Origin: Arachidicoccus terrestris
GTDB lineage: Bacteria > Bacteroidota > Bacteroidia > Chitinophagales > Chitinophagaceae
Assembly: GCF_020042345.1 (NCBI RefSeq)
Contig: NZ_CP083387.1
Coordinates: 2,356,001 to 2,420,000 of the forward strand
Reading direction: 5' to 3'
DNA: 64,000 bases
The position numbers and the translations under genes are program-made. Positions 15,779-23,943 of the stretch are shown one piece after another; the stretch's first letter is position 1; each line of letters starts with the position of its first letter. The notes under the pieces are model-generated. The model saw nothing but the letters and a program-made list of their open reading frames with translations, did not search any database and was not told where the DNA came from.

Positions 15779-17650
15779 ATGTTTCAGGAATATGATGTTA
15801 TAGTGGCTGGAGCCGGACATGCCGGAAGTGAAGCTGCTGCCGCTGCCGCTAACTTAGGTAATAAAGTGCTCCTTATTACCATGAACATGAATACGATTGC
15901 TCAAATGAGCTGTAATCCAGCTATGGGAGGAATCGCTAAAGGTCAAATAGTCCGGGAAATAGATGCAATGGGGGGTTATAGTGGCATTGTCTCAGATAAG
16001 AGCATGATCCAGTTTAGAATGTTGAATAAAAGCAAAGGTCCCGCCATGTGGAGTCCCCGCACACAAAATGACCGCATGTTGTTCGCCTTAACATGGAGAG
16101 AAATGCTTGAACATACAGAGAATCTCGACTTCTATCAGGACACAGTGCAGGGTATTCTTGTAAAAGATCAGCAAGTTATAGGCGTAAAGACTAATCTAGG
16201 CCATGAAATCAAGGCTAAATCGGTTATACTTACAAGTGGAACCTTCTTAAATGGTATTATACATATTGGCGAAAAGCAATTTGGAGGGGGCAGGGTAGCT
16301 GAAAAAAGCGCGACTGGCATTACTGAACAACTGATAAGCCTGGGTTTTCAAAGTGACAGGCTTAAAACAGGTACTCCTCCCAGGGTAGATGCCAGAAGTC
16401 TGGACTATTCAAAAATGGAAATCCAAAAAGGAGACGATGTAATCACAGGATTTTCATACCTCGAGACAGTCAATAAATTAGACCCGGCCAAACAATTGCC
16501 TTGCCATATTACTTATACAAACACTGAGGTACATGACTTATTAAAAACAGGTTTTGATCGAAGTCCAATGTATACAGGGAGAATAGAAGGAACAGGCCCC
16601 AGATACTGCCCCAGTATCGAAGATAAGATAAACCGGTTTGCTGATAAGAACCGACACCAATTGTTTGTTGAACCCGAAGGGTTCAAAACAGTCGAAATCT
16701 ATGTAAACGGGTTTTCAACTTCCCTACCGGAAGATGTACAATATAAGGCACTGTCAAAAGTACCAGGATTCGAAAATGTAAAAATGTTTCGCCCGGGTTA
16801 TGCCATTGAATACGATTATTTTCCACCTACACAGTTAAAAGCAAATCTTGAAACAAAACTTATTAAAAATCTGTTCTTTGCCGGGCAGATAAATGGAACC
16901 ACCGGATATGAAGAAGCTGCCTGTCAGGGATTAATGGCGGGTATCAATGCACATCTTGCCATATCAGAAAAGGAGCCATTAATTTTAAAAAGGAATGAAG
17001 CTTATATAGGTGTACTCATTGACGATCTGATCAATAAAGGCACTGATGAGCCCTATCGGATGTTCACCAGCAGAGCGGAATATCGAACATTATTACGGCA
17101 AGACAATGCCGATTTAAGGTTGACTGAGTTAAGCTACCAGTTAGGTTTGGCAAAAGAAGAGCGCTACCAAACAGTTCAACAGAAAAAAACGGACGTCGCA
17201 GCGATGATTGAACAGTTAAAGCAAACCTCCATTTCTCCTGAACAGATCAATCCCTATTTGGAAAAAATCGGTTCTACACCCATTAGTGAAAAGCAGAAAT
17301 TTTCTAAGATAATTCTCCGCCCTGCAGTTTCACTGGAAGATATGATCAATGAAGTAGGTATATTGAAGGATATTATTAATATTAAAAATTTAAATAATAT
17401 TCAACAATCTGAAATACAGATAAAATATGAAAGATATATAGAAAAAGAACAGGAAATTGTTGATAAAATCAATCAGATGGAATCTTTAGTAATACCCGAT
17501 TCATTTGATTATAATAAAATAACCGCATTAGGCACAGAAGCTATCCAAAAATTCAATAAAATCCGTCCAAGAACCATTGGGCAGGCAGGCAGAATAAGCG
17601 GCGTAAATCCGGCTGATATTCAAATTCTGATGGTTCATATGGGCAGGTAA
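15779..17650 (+). CDS. mnmG: tRNA uridine-5-carboxymethylaminomethyl modification enzyme MnmG (GidA)
   Basis: 623 aa, full length. With MnmE it installs the carboxymethylaminomethyl group on wobble uridine 34 of certain tRNAs, using FAD and methylene-tetrahydrofolate. Seen: the FAD-binding GAGHAGSEAA at residues 10-19, the redox region MSCNPAMGGIAKGQIVREIDAMGG, GTFLNGIIHIGEKQFGGGR, FAGQINGTTGYEEAACQGLMAG, DEPYRMFTSRAEYRTLLRQDNAD, and the C-terminal GRISGVNPADIQILMVHM. mnmE is not in the window. In many bacteria mnmG lies near the replication origin, which fits the parS sites just upstream and the DnaA-box cluster 2 kb downstream of its stop. Confidence 0.97.
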   Translation: MFQEYDVIVAGAGHAGSEAAAAAANLGNKVLLITMNMNTIAQMSCNPAMGGIAKGQIVREIDAMGGYSGIVSDKSMIQFRMLNKSKGPAMWSPRTQNDRMLFALTWREMLEHTENLDFYQDTVQGILVKDQQVIGVKTNLGHEIKAKSVILTSGTFLNGIIHIGEKQFGGGRVAEKSATGITEQLISLGFQSDRLKTGTPPRVDARSLDYSKMEIQKGDDVITGFSYLETVNKLDPAKQLPCHITYTNTEVHDLLKTGFDRSPMYTGRIEGTGPRYCPSIEDKINRFADKNRHQLFVEPEGFKTVEIYVNGFSTSLPEDVQYKALSKVPGFENVKMFRPGYAIEYDYFPPTQLKANLETKLIKNLFFAGQINGTTGYEEAACQGLMAGINAHLAISEKEPLILKRNEAYIGVLIDDLINKGTDEPYRMFTSRAEYRTLLRQDNADLRLTELSYQLGLAKEERYQTVQQKKTDVAAMIEQLKQTSISPEQINPYLEKIGSTPISEKQKFSKIILRPAVSLEDMINEVGILKDIINIKNLNNIQQSEIQIKYERYIEKEQEIVDKINQMESLVIPDSFDYNKITALGTEAIQKFNKIRPRTIGQAGRISGVNPADIQILMVHMGR

Positions 17651-17722
17651 ACATTTTACCATTAAATTAATGAAAGCTTAGGGAAAGATCAGTAATATTA
17701 CCCTGATTTAATACGACCGCAT

Positions 17723-18538
17723 TTGAAACCATTCGGCATTTTACTATTCATCTCTATCTGGGGCCTTTTTCCCGCTACTGTCTTATTTGCACAAATGACG
17801 GTAAAGGGGCATGTATACCAGGACAAGTATCGGACGCCGCTGGATTCAGTCGTTGTCATTACTCAATCCGGCAAGAGAGCCGTTTCGGATTCAACAGGCA
17901 GTTACCAGATCCAGATTGACCCTAAAAATGATTCTATTTGGTTCAAGTTCAGAGACAAAATCACACATAAGTACCCCGTAGACACGATTAAAAATACAAG
18001 AGATTTTGAGGTCCAGATTTATTTACCAAAAGCCTACACACAAACACCAAAAGGATACTTACCCACGGTTACGGTAAGAGCCAGGAATTATTATGAAGAT
18101 TCTCTGGCTTTAAGGGAGGATTACGCAAAAATATTTAATTACAAAAAACCAAGTCAGGCACTGGGTGAAAGTTTCGGTGTAGGGGATAACGGTGGAATGG
18201 CCGTTGACCTGGATGCGATTGTCAATCTATTCCGGTTTGGTTATAACCGCAGGCAGAAAGTCTACCAGAAGTTTGCCCTCAGTGTGGAACAGGAAAGATA
18301 CGTCAACCACCGTTTCACCAAAAAACTTGTAGAAGATATAACAGGGTTGTATGACGCTGAGCGGGATAAGTATATGGAAGTATACCGGCCATCTTATGAA
18401 GATCTCTCACGCATGAACGATGTACAGCTGGGTCAATACATTAAAATCACGTACAAAAAATTTCTCCATCAGAAAACAGAAGACAAGTATGAAAAGAATA
18501 TTTTCCTCTCTCCTTATGAGCAAAGAAGAGGAAAATAA
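17723..18538 (+). CDS. Exported protein with an N-terminal carboxypeptidase-regulatory-like domain
   Basis: 271 aa from the TTG at 17723, which places a signal peptide (ILLFISIWGLFPATVLFAQ) at the N-terminus; no ATG lies before that peptide. Residues 26-95 (MTVKGHVYQDKYRTPLDSVVVITQSGKRAVSDSTGSYQIQI) resemble the small beta-sandwich found at the front of SusC proteins and many Bacteroidota surface proteins. Residues 100-271 are charged and rich in Tyr/Lys with no recognisable enzyme motif. No barrel is attached. Function unknown; an envelope location is likely. It converges with nadA, the stops being 8 bases apart. Confidence 0.75.
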   Translation: MKPFGILLFISIWGLFPATVLFAQMTVKGHVYQDKYRTPLDSVVVITQSGKRAVSDSTGSYQIQIDPKNDSIWFKFRDKITHKYPVDTIKNTRDFEVQIYLPKAYTQTPKGYLPTVTVRARNYYEDSLALREDYAKIFNYKKPSQALGESFGVGDNGGMAVDLDAIVNLFRFGYNRRQKVYQKFALSVEQERYVNHRFTKKLVEDITGLYDAERDKYMEVYRPSYEDLSRMNDVQLGQYIKITYKKFLHQKTEDKYEKNIFLSPYEQRRGK

Positions 18539-18546
18539 GCTATCTG

Positions 18547-19554
18547 TTATTTTATTAATCCTGCATTCCTGCTGATCTCCATCATACGGTCGATAGGCTT
18601 CTTGGCCGCCAGCCGCAGCGATTCATCCATTTTTATCTCCGGCAACTGGAACTTCATACACAAATACAGCTTCTCCAGCGTATTGAGTTTCATATAGGGG
18701 CAATCGTTACAGGCACAGGCATTATTGGGTGGCGCCGGAATAAAAGTTTTTGTCGGAGAATCCTTTTCCATCTGATGCAGAATCCCCGCTTCAGTCGCCA
18801 CAATAAATTCCTGTGCAGGACTCTTTTTAGCAAAATTCAATATCTGGGTCGTACTGCCGATAAAATCAGCCTCTTTTAAAATAATCTCTTCACATTCAGG
18901 GTGCGCTAATAATAGTGCCTCTGGATGCCGCTCTTTAAGGCCTAAAATCTTCTCTAAACTGAAAATCTCATGAACCATGCAGGAACCGTCCCAAAGCAGC
19001 ATATCGCGCCCCGTACGTTTGTTTATGTAAGCACCTAAATTTCTGTCCGGAGCAAATATGATCTTTTGTTCCTTAGGTACACTGTCAATGATCTTTTCCA
19101 CATTGCCACTGGTACATATGATATCACTCAGCGCTTTAATCTCTGCAGTACAATTGATGTAAGAAATAACGATGTGGTCTGGATGGGCCTCTTTAAATTT
19201 TCTAAATGCTTCAGTCGGTGCACTGTCTGCCAGAGAACAACCCGCGTTTAAATCGGGCAATAATACTTTCTTAGTCGGATTCAGGATCTTTGCTGTTTCC
19301 GCCATAAAGTGTACACCGGCAAATACAATTACATCCGCACTAGTGGTCGCTGCTTGTTGCGCGAGGCCCAGGCTATCTCCAATATAATCTGCCAGATCCT
19401 GAATATCAGCCTCCTGATAGTAATGTGCTAAGATAATGGCGTTGGTCTCTTTCTTTAGTTTTTCAATCTCCGCAAATAGATCCAGGGAAGGATCCACAGG
19501 GAGATCTAAAAAACCTTTTTTATTTAAATGCGCTTTCGCTTCTATTATGTTCAT
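18547..19554 (-). CDS. nadA: Quinolinate synthase
   Basis: 335 aa. It condenses iminoaspartate with dihydroxyacetone phosphate to quinolinate, using a [4Fe-4S] cluster, at the start of de novo NAD+ synthesis. Diagnostic segments: [42 protein letters not shown], the cysteines of LNAGCSL and [19 protein letters not shown], and the late [10 protein letters not shown] cluster region. It stands alone; its start is next to the DnaA-box region. nadD lies 4 kb away and the aspartate oxidase gene is not in the window. Confidence 0.96.
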   Translation of the reverse strand: MNIIEAKAHLNKKGFLDLPVDPSLDLFAEIEKLKKETNAIILAHYYQEADIQDLADYIGDSLGLAQQAATTSADVIVFAGVHFMAETAKILNPTKKVLLPDLNAGCSLADSAPTEAFRKFKEAHPDHIVISYINCTAEIKALSDIICTSGNVEKIIDSVPKEQKIIFAPDRNLGAYINKRTGRDMLLWDGSCMVHEIFSLEKILGLKERHPEALLLAHPECEEIILKEADFIGSTTQILNFAKKSPAQEFIVATEAGILHQMEKDSPTKTFIPAPPNNACACNDCPYMKLNTLEKLYLCMKFQLPEIKMDESLRLAAKKPIDRMMEISRNAGLIK

Positions 19555-19960
19555 AACTGCTGTAATAATTAATTATATAATTATTTATTTAAAAACCCTA
19601 TTACTATTAAGGGTGTGAATATCTGAATAAATTGATTATTCACAATCATCAAAGTTAATTACTTTTCAGTTATCAACCGTTATCCACAAAATTATCCACT
19701 CCCTGAACCCTTTTAAATACTAGCTTTATCTACAATTATCCACACTGTGGATAAACAAAGTTCAGTTTATTCACATTCACTTATCCACAGCTATGCACTG
19801 TTAATTATGATAGGACAAAAAGTTAAGAAATAGACGTTCTTTTAACCGTCCATAAAATACCGTGTATTTGTTCTAAACTTATCCACATTCGTTTGGATAA
19901 AATCGAGAGTTATACACCATATTTATAGTTATCCAGATAGGTATGTGGATTAGCGTTCAA
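19555..19960. other. oriC: Putative chromosomal replication origin (oriC): DnaA-box cluster with adjacent A/T-only stretch
   Basis: Five perfect DnaA boxes TTATCCACA lie at 19680-19688, 19736-19744, 19746-19754 (minus), 19781-19789 and 19879-19887. Two TTATTCACA boxes are at 19636-19644 and 19767-19775. One-mismatch boxes lie at 19692-19700, 19726-19734, 19910-19918, 19929-19937 and 19944-19952 (minus). On the left, 19562-19594 is almost only A and T, a good candidate unwinding element. No coding frame crosses the gap. DnaA would bind the boxes and melt the A/T stretch. The dnaA gene itself is not in the window. Confidence 0.85.
19736..19754. repeat. Head-to-head DnaA-box pair (19-bp palindrome)
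   Basis: TTATCCACA and TGTGGATAA separated by a single C, giving a perfect 19-base inverted repeat in the middle of the DnaA-box cluster. Confidence 0.9.
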
Positions 19961-20260
19961 TCAAGAATAGAGTGATCGACCCACTCACCATTAATCAAAA
20001 TTCTTCATGCCATTTATGATAATCTTTCGGTTACGAAAGTAGAGCTATCTGATGCTATAGGTCAAGGTGTAATAGGGAACCACGAACAATGCACCATTTT
20101 CGGAAAATACAAGCACCCTGTTTCGGTAAACTACCGGCTAATATTGGTTCTATTCATTATAAAGGACAACCAGGATTTTTCTAATACCGACCCGTTTTTT
20201 TGACTGTTACTGTACCTGACTTCTTCATGGTCATATAACAATCAGGTAACTGCTATGAAG
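19961..20260. other. Non-coding stretch right of the DnaA boxes
   Basis: No gene, RNA or clear promoter recognised. The DnaA-box density stops at about 19955. Confidence 0.5.
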
Positions 20261-20295
20261 AAAAGGCAGTCAGAGATATTTTCTGGCTGCCTTTT
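20261..20295 (-). terminator. Terminator of nuoA
   Basis: 14-base arms AAAAGGCAGTCAGA / TCTGGCTGCCTTTT with one wobble and a 7-base loop. It lies 25 bases past the nuoA stop codon on the minus strand. Confidence 0.8.
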
Positions 20296-20319
20296 AAAAA
20301 TTAAAAAATGAAAACGGTT

Positions 20320-20724
20320 TTAATCTTCCCACTGTAACGCTCTCTTTTTAATAATATAGACAAACCCAATAAGAAATAAACCCACAAAAAGCAGTATTTC
20401 TATAAAACCTGTCCAGGAGAGGCTTTTAAAGTTAACAGCATAGGGATAGAAGAAAATAACTTCTACGTCAAATAAAACGAAAAGGATCGCAATCAAGAAG
20501 TATTTAATGGCCATCGGCTGCCGCGCGTTACCATGGGTCGTAATACCACTGGTAAAGTTAGCGAGCTTATCATTTGTTTTGCGTTTAGGGCCTAGTAAAG
20601 AAGACACGAAGATCATCAGCGCTACGAAACCTATTGCAAAAATGATCTGTAAGGCGATAGGTAAATAATCGGTCGCGTTTTCAACTACACCCGGAGCGGC
20701 ACTTAAAATATGATTTAATGACAT
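20320..20724 (-). CDS. nuoA: NADH-quinone oxidoreductase subunit A
   Basis: 134 aa from the ATG at 20724. A start at 20793 would read through the terminator hairpin of the upstream gene and is rejected. Three membrane helices: LPIALQIIFAIGFVALMIFV, the MAIKYFLIAILFVLFDVEVIFFYPYAV segment with the conserved acidic pair DVE, and WTGFIEILLFVGLFLIGFVYII. The loop GPKRKTNDKLANFTSG matches the family's quinone-site-facing loop. It is a small membrane subunit of respiratory complex I. Only subunit A is here, bracketed by terminators on both sides, so the rest of the nuo genes must lie elsewhere. Confidence 0.93.
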   Translation of the reverse strand: MSLNHILSAAPGVVENATDYLPIALQIIFAIGFVALMIFVSSLLGPKRKTNDKLANFTSGITTHGNARQPMAIKYFLIAILFVLFDVEVIFFYPYAVNFKSLSWTGFIEILLFVGLFLIGFVYIIKKRALQWED

Positions 20725-20770
20725 ATTATACTCAGTTTGAATGGCAAAAATACGCTTTTCAGTCAAAAAC

Positions 20771-20808
20771 AAAAAACTTCGTAATCCTGTCATGGATTAC
20801 GAAGTTTT
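20771..20808 (-). terminator. Terminator after the TPR gene
   Basis: Perfect 15-base arms AAAACTTCGTAATCC / GGATTACGAAGTTTT with a 6-base loop and a T run on the minus strand, 25 bases past the stop codon at 20833. Confidence 0.9.
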
Positions 20809-20832
20809 CTATATGATTATTCCTTTTCGGAA

Positions 20833-22554
20833 TTACTTTCCACCAGTGGAATCAGTAGAGGTGGAGTCTGCATCACCTTTATGTTTTTCCAGATAACTTC
20901 TGATCTGATCGCCATATTGTTTAGCGGCCGCATTGGTTGGATCCAGCGCTAAAATCGCATCAAACATTTTCAGACCATTCGGATAGTCTCCTTTGGCGTT
21001 CACATAATAATTGGCCAGGAAACCGTACTGTGCCAGAATATAATCTTTATATTTTGCAGTATCCTTTTTCATAAAATCAATATAATCCATGATAGCGGGT
21101 ACGGCTGCAGTAGTGTCTCCGGCTTTTAATTTAGAGTCTACCAGGTATTTGTAGCCATATATCTGTGTAGGATACTTGGTCTTATAAAGTGTGAACAGTG
21201 AGTCTGCAGTCGGATAATAGGTAGAGTCAGTCTGTGCCAACTCATATGCCGCATAACCTGCATTGAAAAGAGCAGTATTGTAACCATCAGATGTACTGTC
21301 TTTTTCATCATACAGTTTTCTTAACCATTGATATTTTTCAACTGGTTTATTGGCCTTTTCCAGTGCAAAGGCGATAGAGTCTGCATAAATGGACTTTTCT
21401 GCAGGAACAGTATCCATATCGTAGGCAATTTTCAGGTATTTAACCGCTGAATCTGCCATTTCAGGAACATCTTTGTAGATAAAACCACCGAATGCATAGT
21501 CATCTGCAGTCAGATTAGAGGGCGCAACCGTTGAGAAGAATTTCTTCGCATAAGTAACGGACTGCGTGGTATCGCCTAAGCGGTGATAGTTCATCGCCAT
21601 AAGCAGGTTCAGATGAGAGAAATTGGCACAAGTACCGGCTTCCATTTCTTTACCTTTATTAATGGATTCCTGATAGCTACCTGACCGGAAAAGATAATCT
21701 GCCTGGAAATATTGTACGTTACAACCACCATCAGAATTTTTCACATATTGGTCTAAATAGGCTTTAGCCTTGTTGTAATCTGTATTTTTGAAATAATCAA
21801 AATAATCCAGATAGATAGGGGCATATGTTGCATCCGCAGCGATACCTTTTTTGTACCACTCATCCATCACGTCAAAGTTATTTTGAGAATGGAAGATTTT
21901 CCCCATGCGGTAATAGGCTGCTGCGTAGGCAGGGTTCCTTAAAATAGCATTGTTAAAAGCAACAAATGCATTACCACCCTGGTCTCCACCTAATTTTAAA
22001 AAGTTCATCCCTAAATACAGGCAAGGTTCCGGATTGGTTTTATCCAGATCCATAGCTTTCTGTAATATGGGAATAGCATAAGCGGGATCACCGATATCTC
22101 TGTTTCCATACACGCTGGCACGGCCAACAGCTGTCATGAGTTTAGCCTGCTCTTCTTCTTTATGTCTGCCCTTGAATTTATCAGCTGCAGCTAAAGCGGC
22201 CTCAAATTTCTGTTCAGCGGCCTGTTTGTTATGGTTGATAAAGTCTATTTCACCAAGACCGACCAATACCCATGGATCTTTACTCGCAGCGTATTTTTGA
22301 TACAGCGCGTTGGCTTTAGCCACACCGTCTGCTTCACCATATGTGTTATCCAAATACACCTGGCCTAACCAATAAATGGCCTGGCCATCTGGTTCTTTTG
22401 CTTTGTTTACAACATCCTGCAAAATTTTCTCGGCGTTTGTATATTTTTGGTAATACAGTGCTTTAACGCCCTCTTCCAGGCTTTGCGCCGTGGCAAATGA
22501 AATTGCACTTACAACCGCGAGAAAACTAAAAACAACCTTCTTCATTTTCTTCAT
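20833..22554 (-). CDS. Periplasmic tetratricopeptide-repeat protein
   Basis: 573 aa. A signal peptide at residues 1-23 (VVFSFLAVVSAISFATAQ) is followed by many helical TPR-like units over most of the length, for example QAIYWLGQVYLDNTYGEADG, PEPCLYLGMNFLKLGGDQGG, AAYYRMGKIFHSQNNFDVMDEWYKKG and GLKMFDAILALDPTNAAAKQYG. The C-terminal ten residues are Ser/Thr/Asp-rich. TPR proteins are scaffolds; no catalytic motif is seen. It lies 62 bases downstream of the PstS-like lipoprotein on the same strand. In other Bacteroidota such TPR and PstS-like genes, as I recall, accompany exbB/exbD/tonB genes, which suggests a role in envelope energisation, but those genes are absent here. Confidence 0.85.
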   Translation of the reverse strand: MKKMKKVVFSFLAVVSAISFATAQSLEEGVKALYYQKYTNAEKILQDVVNKAKEPDGQAIYWLGQVYLDNTYGEADGVAKANALYQKYAASKDPWVLVGLGEIDFINHNKQAAEQKFEAALAAADKFKGRHKEEEQAKLMTAVGRASVYGNRDIGDPAYAIPILQKAMDLDKTNPEPCLYLGMNFLKLGGDQGGNAFVAFNNAILRNPAYAAAYYRMGKIFHSQNNFDVMDEWYKKGIAADATYAPIYLDYFDYFKNTDYNKAKAYLDQYVKNSDGGCNVQYFQADYLFRSGSYQESINKGKEMEAGTCANFSHLNLLMAMNYHRLGDTTQSVTYAKKFFSTVAPSNLTADDYAFGGFIYKDVPEMADSAVKYLKIAYDMDTVPAEKSIYADSIAFALEKANKPVEKYQWLRKLYDEKDSTSDGYNTALFNAGYAAYELAQTDSTYYPTADSLFTLYKTKYPTQIYGYKYLVDSKLKAGDTTAAVPAIMDYIDFMKKDTAKYKDYILAQYGFLANYYVNAKGDYPNGLKMFDAILALDPTNAAAKQYGDQIRSYLEKHKGDADSTSTDSTGGK

Positions 22555-22616
22555 TTTTATTTTTTGTTTACCTGATTTCGATATGTAGGTTTATCGCTTT
22601 AAAAATTTTAATACCT

Positions 22617-23558
22617 CTATTTATCTTTGACTGATGAATCCTGATCCGGTTTGTTAATCACCTTTCGGACGACGAAATTCATCTTTGCGGGGACAAGCTC
22701 CCCCCTTCTGAAAATCAGTTGTCCTCTTTCAAAACTCATAAAATTGTAAAAGGAAGCGCCTAATCCGATATCAGCATTTTTCAGAATCCCATACAAAGGA
22801 CGTACCAAAGGATACTGGACACTGTATATTGTTGCTTGCGAAGGCTTTGCAAAGGTTCCGTCATTGCATCGCTTACATTCCACATAAGCCAGTTTTACCC
22901 GGTCTCTGTATTTTTCTGCAATTTCTGACCCCAGTATCCAACTCGAGCCAACAAAACCAATAGCATTTTTATTATCTGCTACCTGCTTTAAGACATCTTC
23001 GTTGCCACTAGTCCCTTTTACGTTAACACCAAAGTTTTTTCCATTTGTGATAGAATCCATAATAAATCTGACTGAACTGGTAGCATTATCGCCATCTAAT
23101 AGTACCTGATATTTGCCAGGGGTTTTATCAGTCAATAATTTCCGTAGCTGCTCAATTGAAAATGTACTATCATCAGCTGAACGGTTGACCACAAGTGCAA
23201 CTGCATCATAGGCCAGTACGGAGTACAATAATGGATGACCCAAAACTTTTTTGTAATAATCACTTTCCTCTTCGTTCGGGGCCCTGGTTACAAGAATCAT
23301 TTGCGTACTGTCGGATTGAAAATCTCGAAAACAGTCGGCTTCTGACTTATATTTAATTTCAATGTGCGCTTTTGGGAAAGAGGCTTCGAAAACCATGATT
23401 TGTTGATCAATTATGGGTTTAAAAGACTCGTCCACACTCACACGAAGGGTTCCTTCTTGAGGATGACTATCCTTTTTTATTTTGGATTCACAGGAAGTTA
23501 AATTCCAAAGAACGAGGCTAAAAATAAGTAGAAATTTTGTTGCACGAAAAAAAAACAT
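22617..23558 (-). CDS. PstS-like substrate-binding lipoprotein
   Basis: 313 aa. Lipoprotein signal with lipobox LTSC (Cys23). The mature protein has the two-lobed periplasmic binding-protein pattern of PstS: LRVSVDESFKPIIDQQIMVFE, DSTQMILVTRAPNEEE, VALVVNRSADDSTFSIEQLRKLLTDKTPGKY, SSVRFIMDSI, and NAIGFVGSSWI. It contains the GNEDVLKQVADNKNAIGF segment, similar to the S-G-T phosphate-binding region of PstS. No pst permease genes are nearby, so it may be a stand-alone binding protein of the type found with TonB-related genes. Probably co-transcribed with the small membrane protein upstream and the TPR protein downstream. Confidence 0.82.
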   Translation of the reverse strand: MFFFRATKFLLIFSLVLWNLTSCESKIKKDSHPQEGTLRVSVDESFKPIIDQQIMVFEASFPKAHIEIKYKSEADCFRDFQSDSTQMILVTRAPNEEESDYYKKVLGHPLLYSVLAYDAVALVVNRSADDSTFSIEQLRKLLTDKTPGKYQVLLDGDNATSSVRFIMDSITNGKNFGVNVKGTSGNEDVLKQVADNKNAIGFVGSSWILGSEIAEKYRDRVKLAYVECKRCNDGTFAKPSQATIYSVQYPLVRPLYGILKNADIGLGASFYNFMSFERGQLIFRRGELVPAKMNFVVRKVINKPDQDSSVKDK

Positions 23559-23614
23559 AAACTTTTGTTTTTTAGAAATAATCCGGTTTCTAAATTTAAC
23601 ACATATTTACAAAA

Positions 23615-23866
23615 TTAATAATCTTGTTTAATTCCCCTATATAGCCTGAATCCGCCATAAAGCGCGCATAGTCCGCCGAATAAATATTTGATGATCGGAT
23701 CTTTATCAGCCATCATTGCCTGAGTCAGCTCAAATTTATCACCGAAGAACATTAGAACTCCTACGGTCAAAATTAAAACGGCCATGACGATGTCCTTAAT
23801 TGACCGTACGTTATTATAGCGTTTTCTTTGTCTTTCCCTAACCTGACGACCCAGATCCGTATCCAT
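23615..23866 (-). CDS. Small membrane protein, two predicted helices
   Basis: 83 aa. The first 22 residues are highly charged (RQVRERQRKR), followed by hydrophobic segments at about 25-43 (DIVMAVLILTVGVLMFF) and 60-75 (YLFGGLCALYGGFRLY). No named family recognised. It sits between hemL and the PstS-like gene on the same strand (gaps 77 and 56 bases) and looks like the first gene of a three-gene unit with the PstS-like and TPR proteins. An accessory role for those two is inference only. Confidence 0.78.
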   Translation of the reverse strand: MDTDLGRQVRERQRKRYNNVRSIKDIVMAVLILTVGVLMFFGDKFELTQAMMADKDPIIKYLFGGLCALYGGFRLYRGIKQDY

Positions 23867-23943
23867 AATATATCATTTTAATAATTGTACTACAACTAAG
23901 ATGTTGATTTTGCTATATTCCATACCTGAATCTGTCAAAATAC

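Noticed and set aside
19562-19960. CRISPR or ordinary direct repeats as explanation for the repeated TTATCCACA words
   Set aside because: The words are 9 bases, in both orientations, at irregular spacing, which fits DnaA boxes and not a CRISPR array.
20725-20793. N-terminal extension of nuoA
   Set aside because: It would be translated from the terminator hairpin of the upstream TPR gene and does not resemble NuoA.
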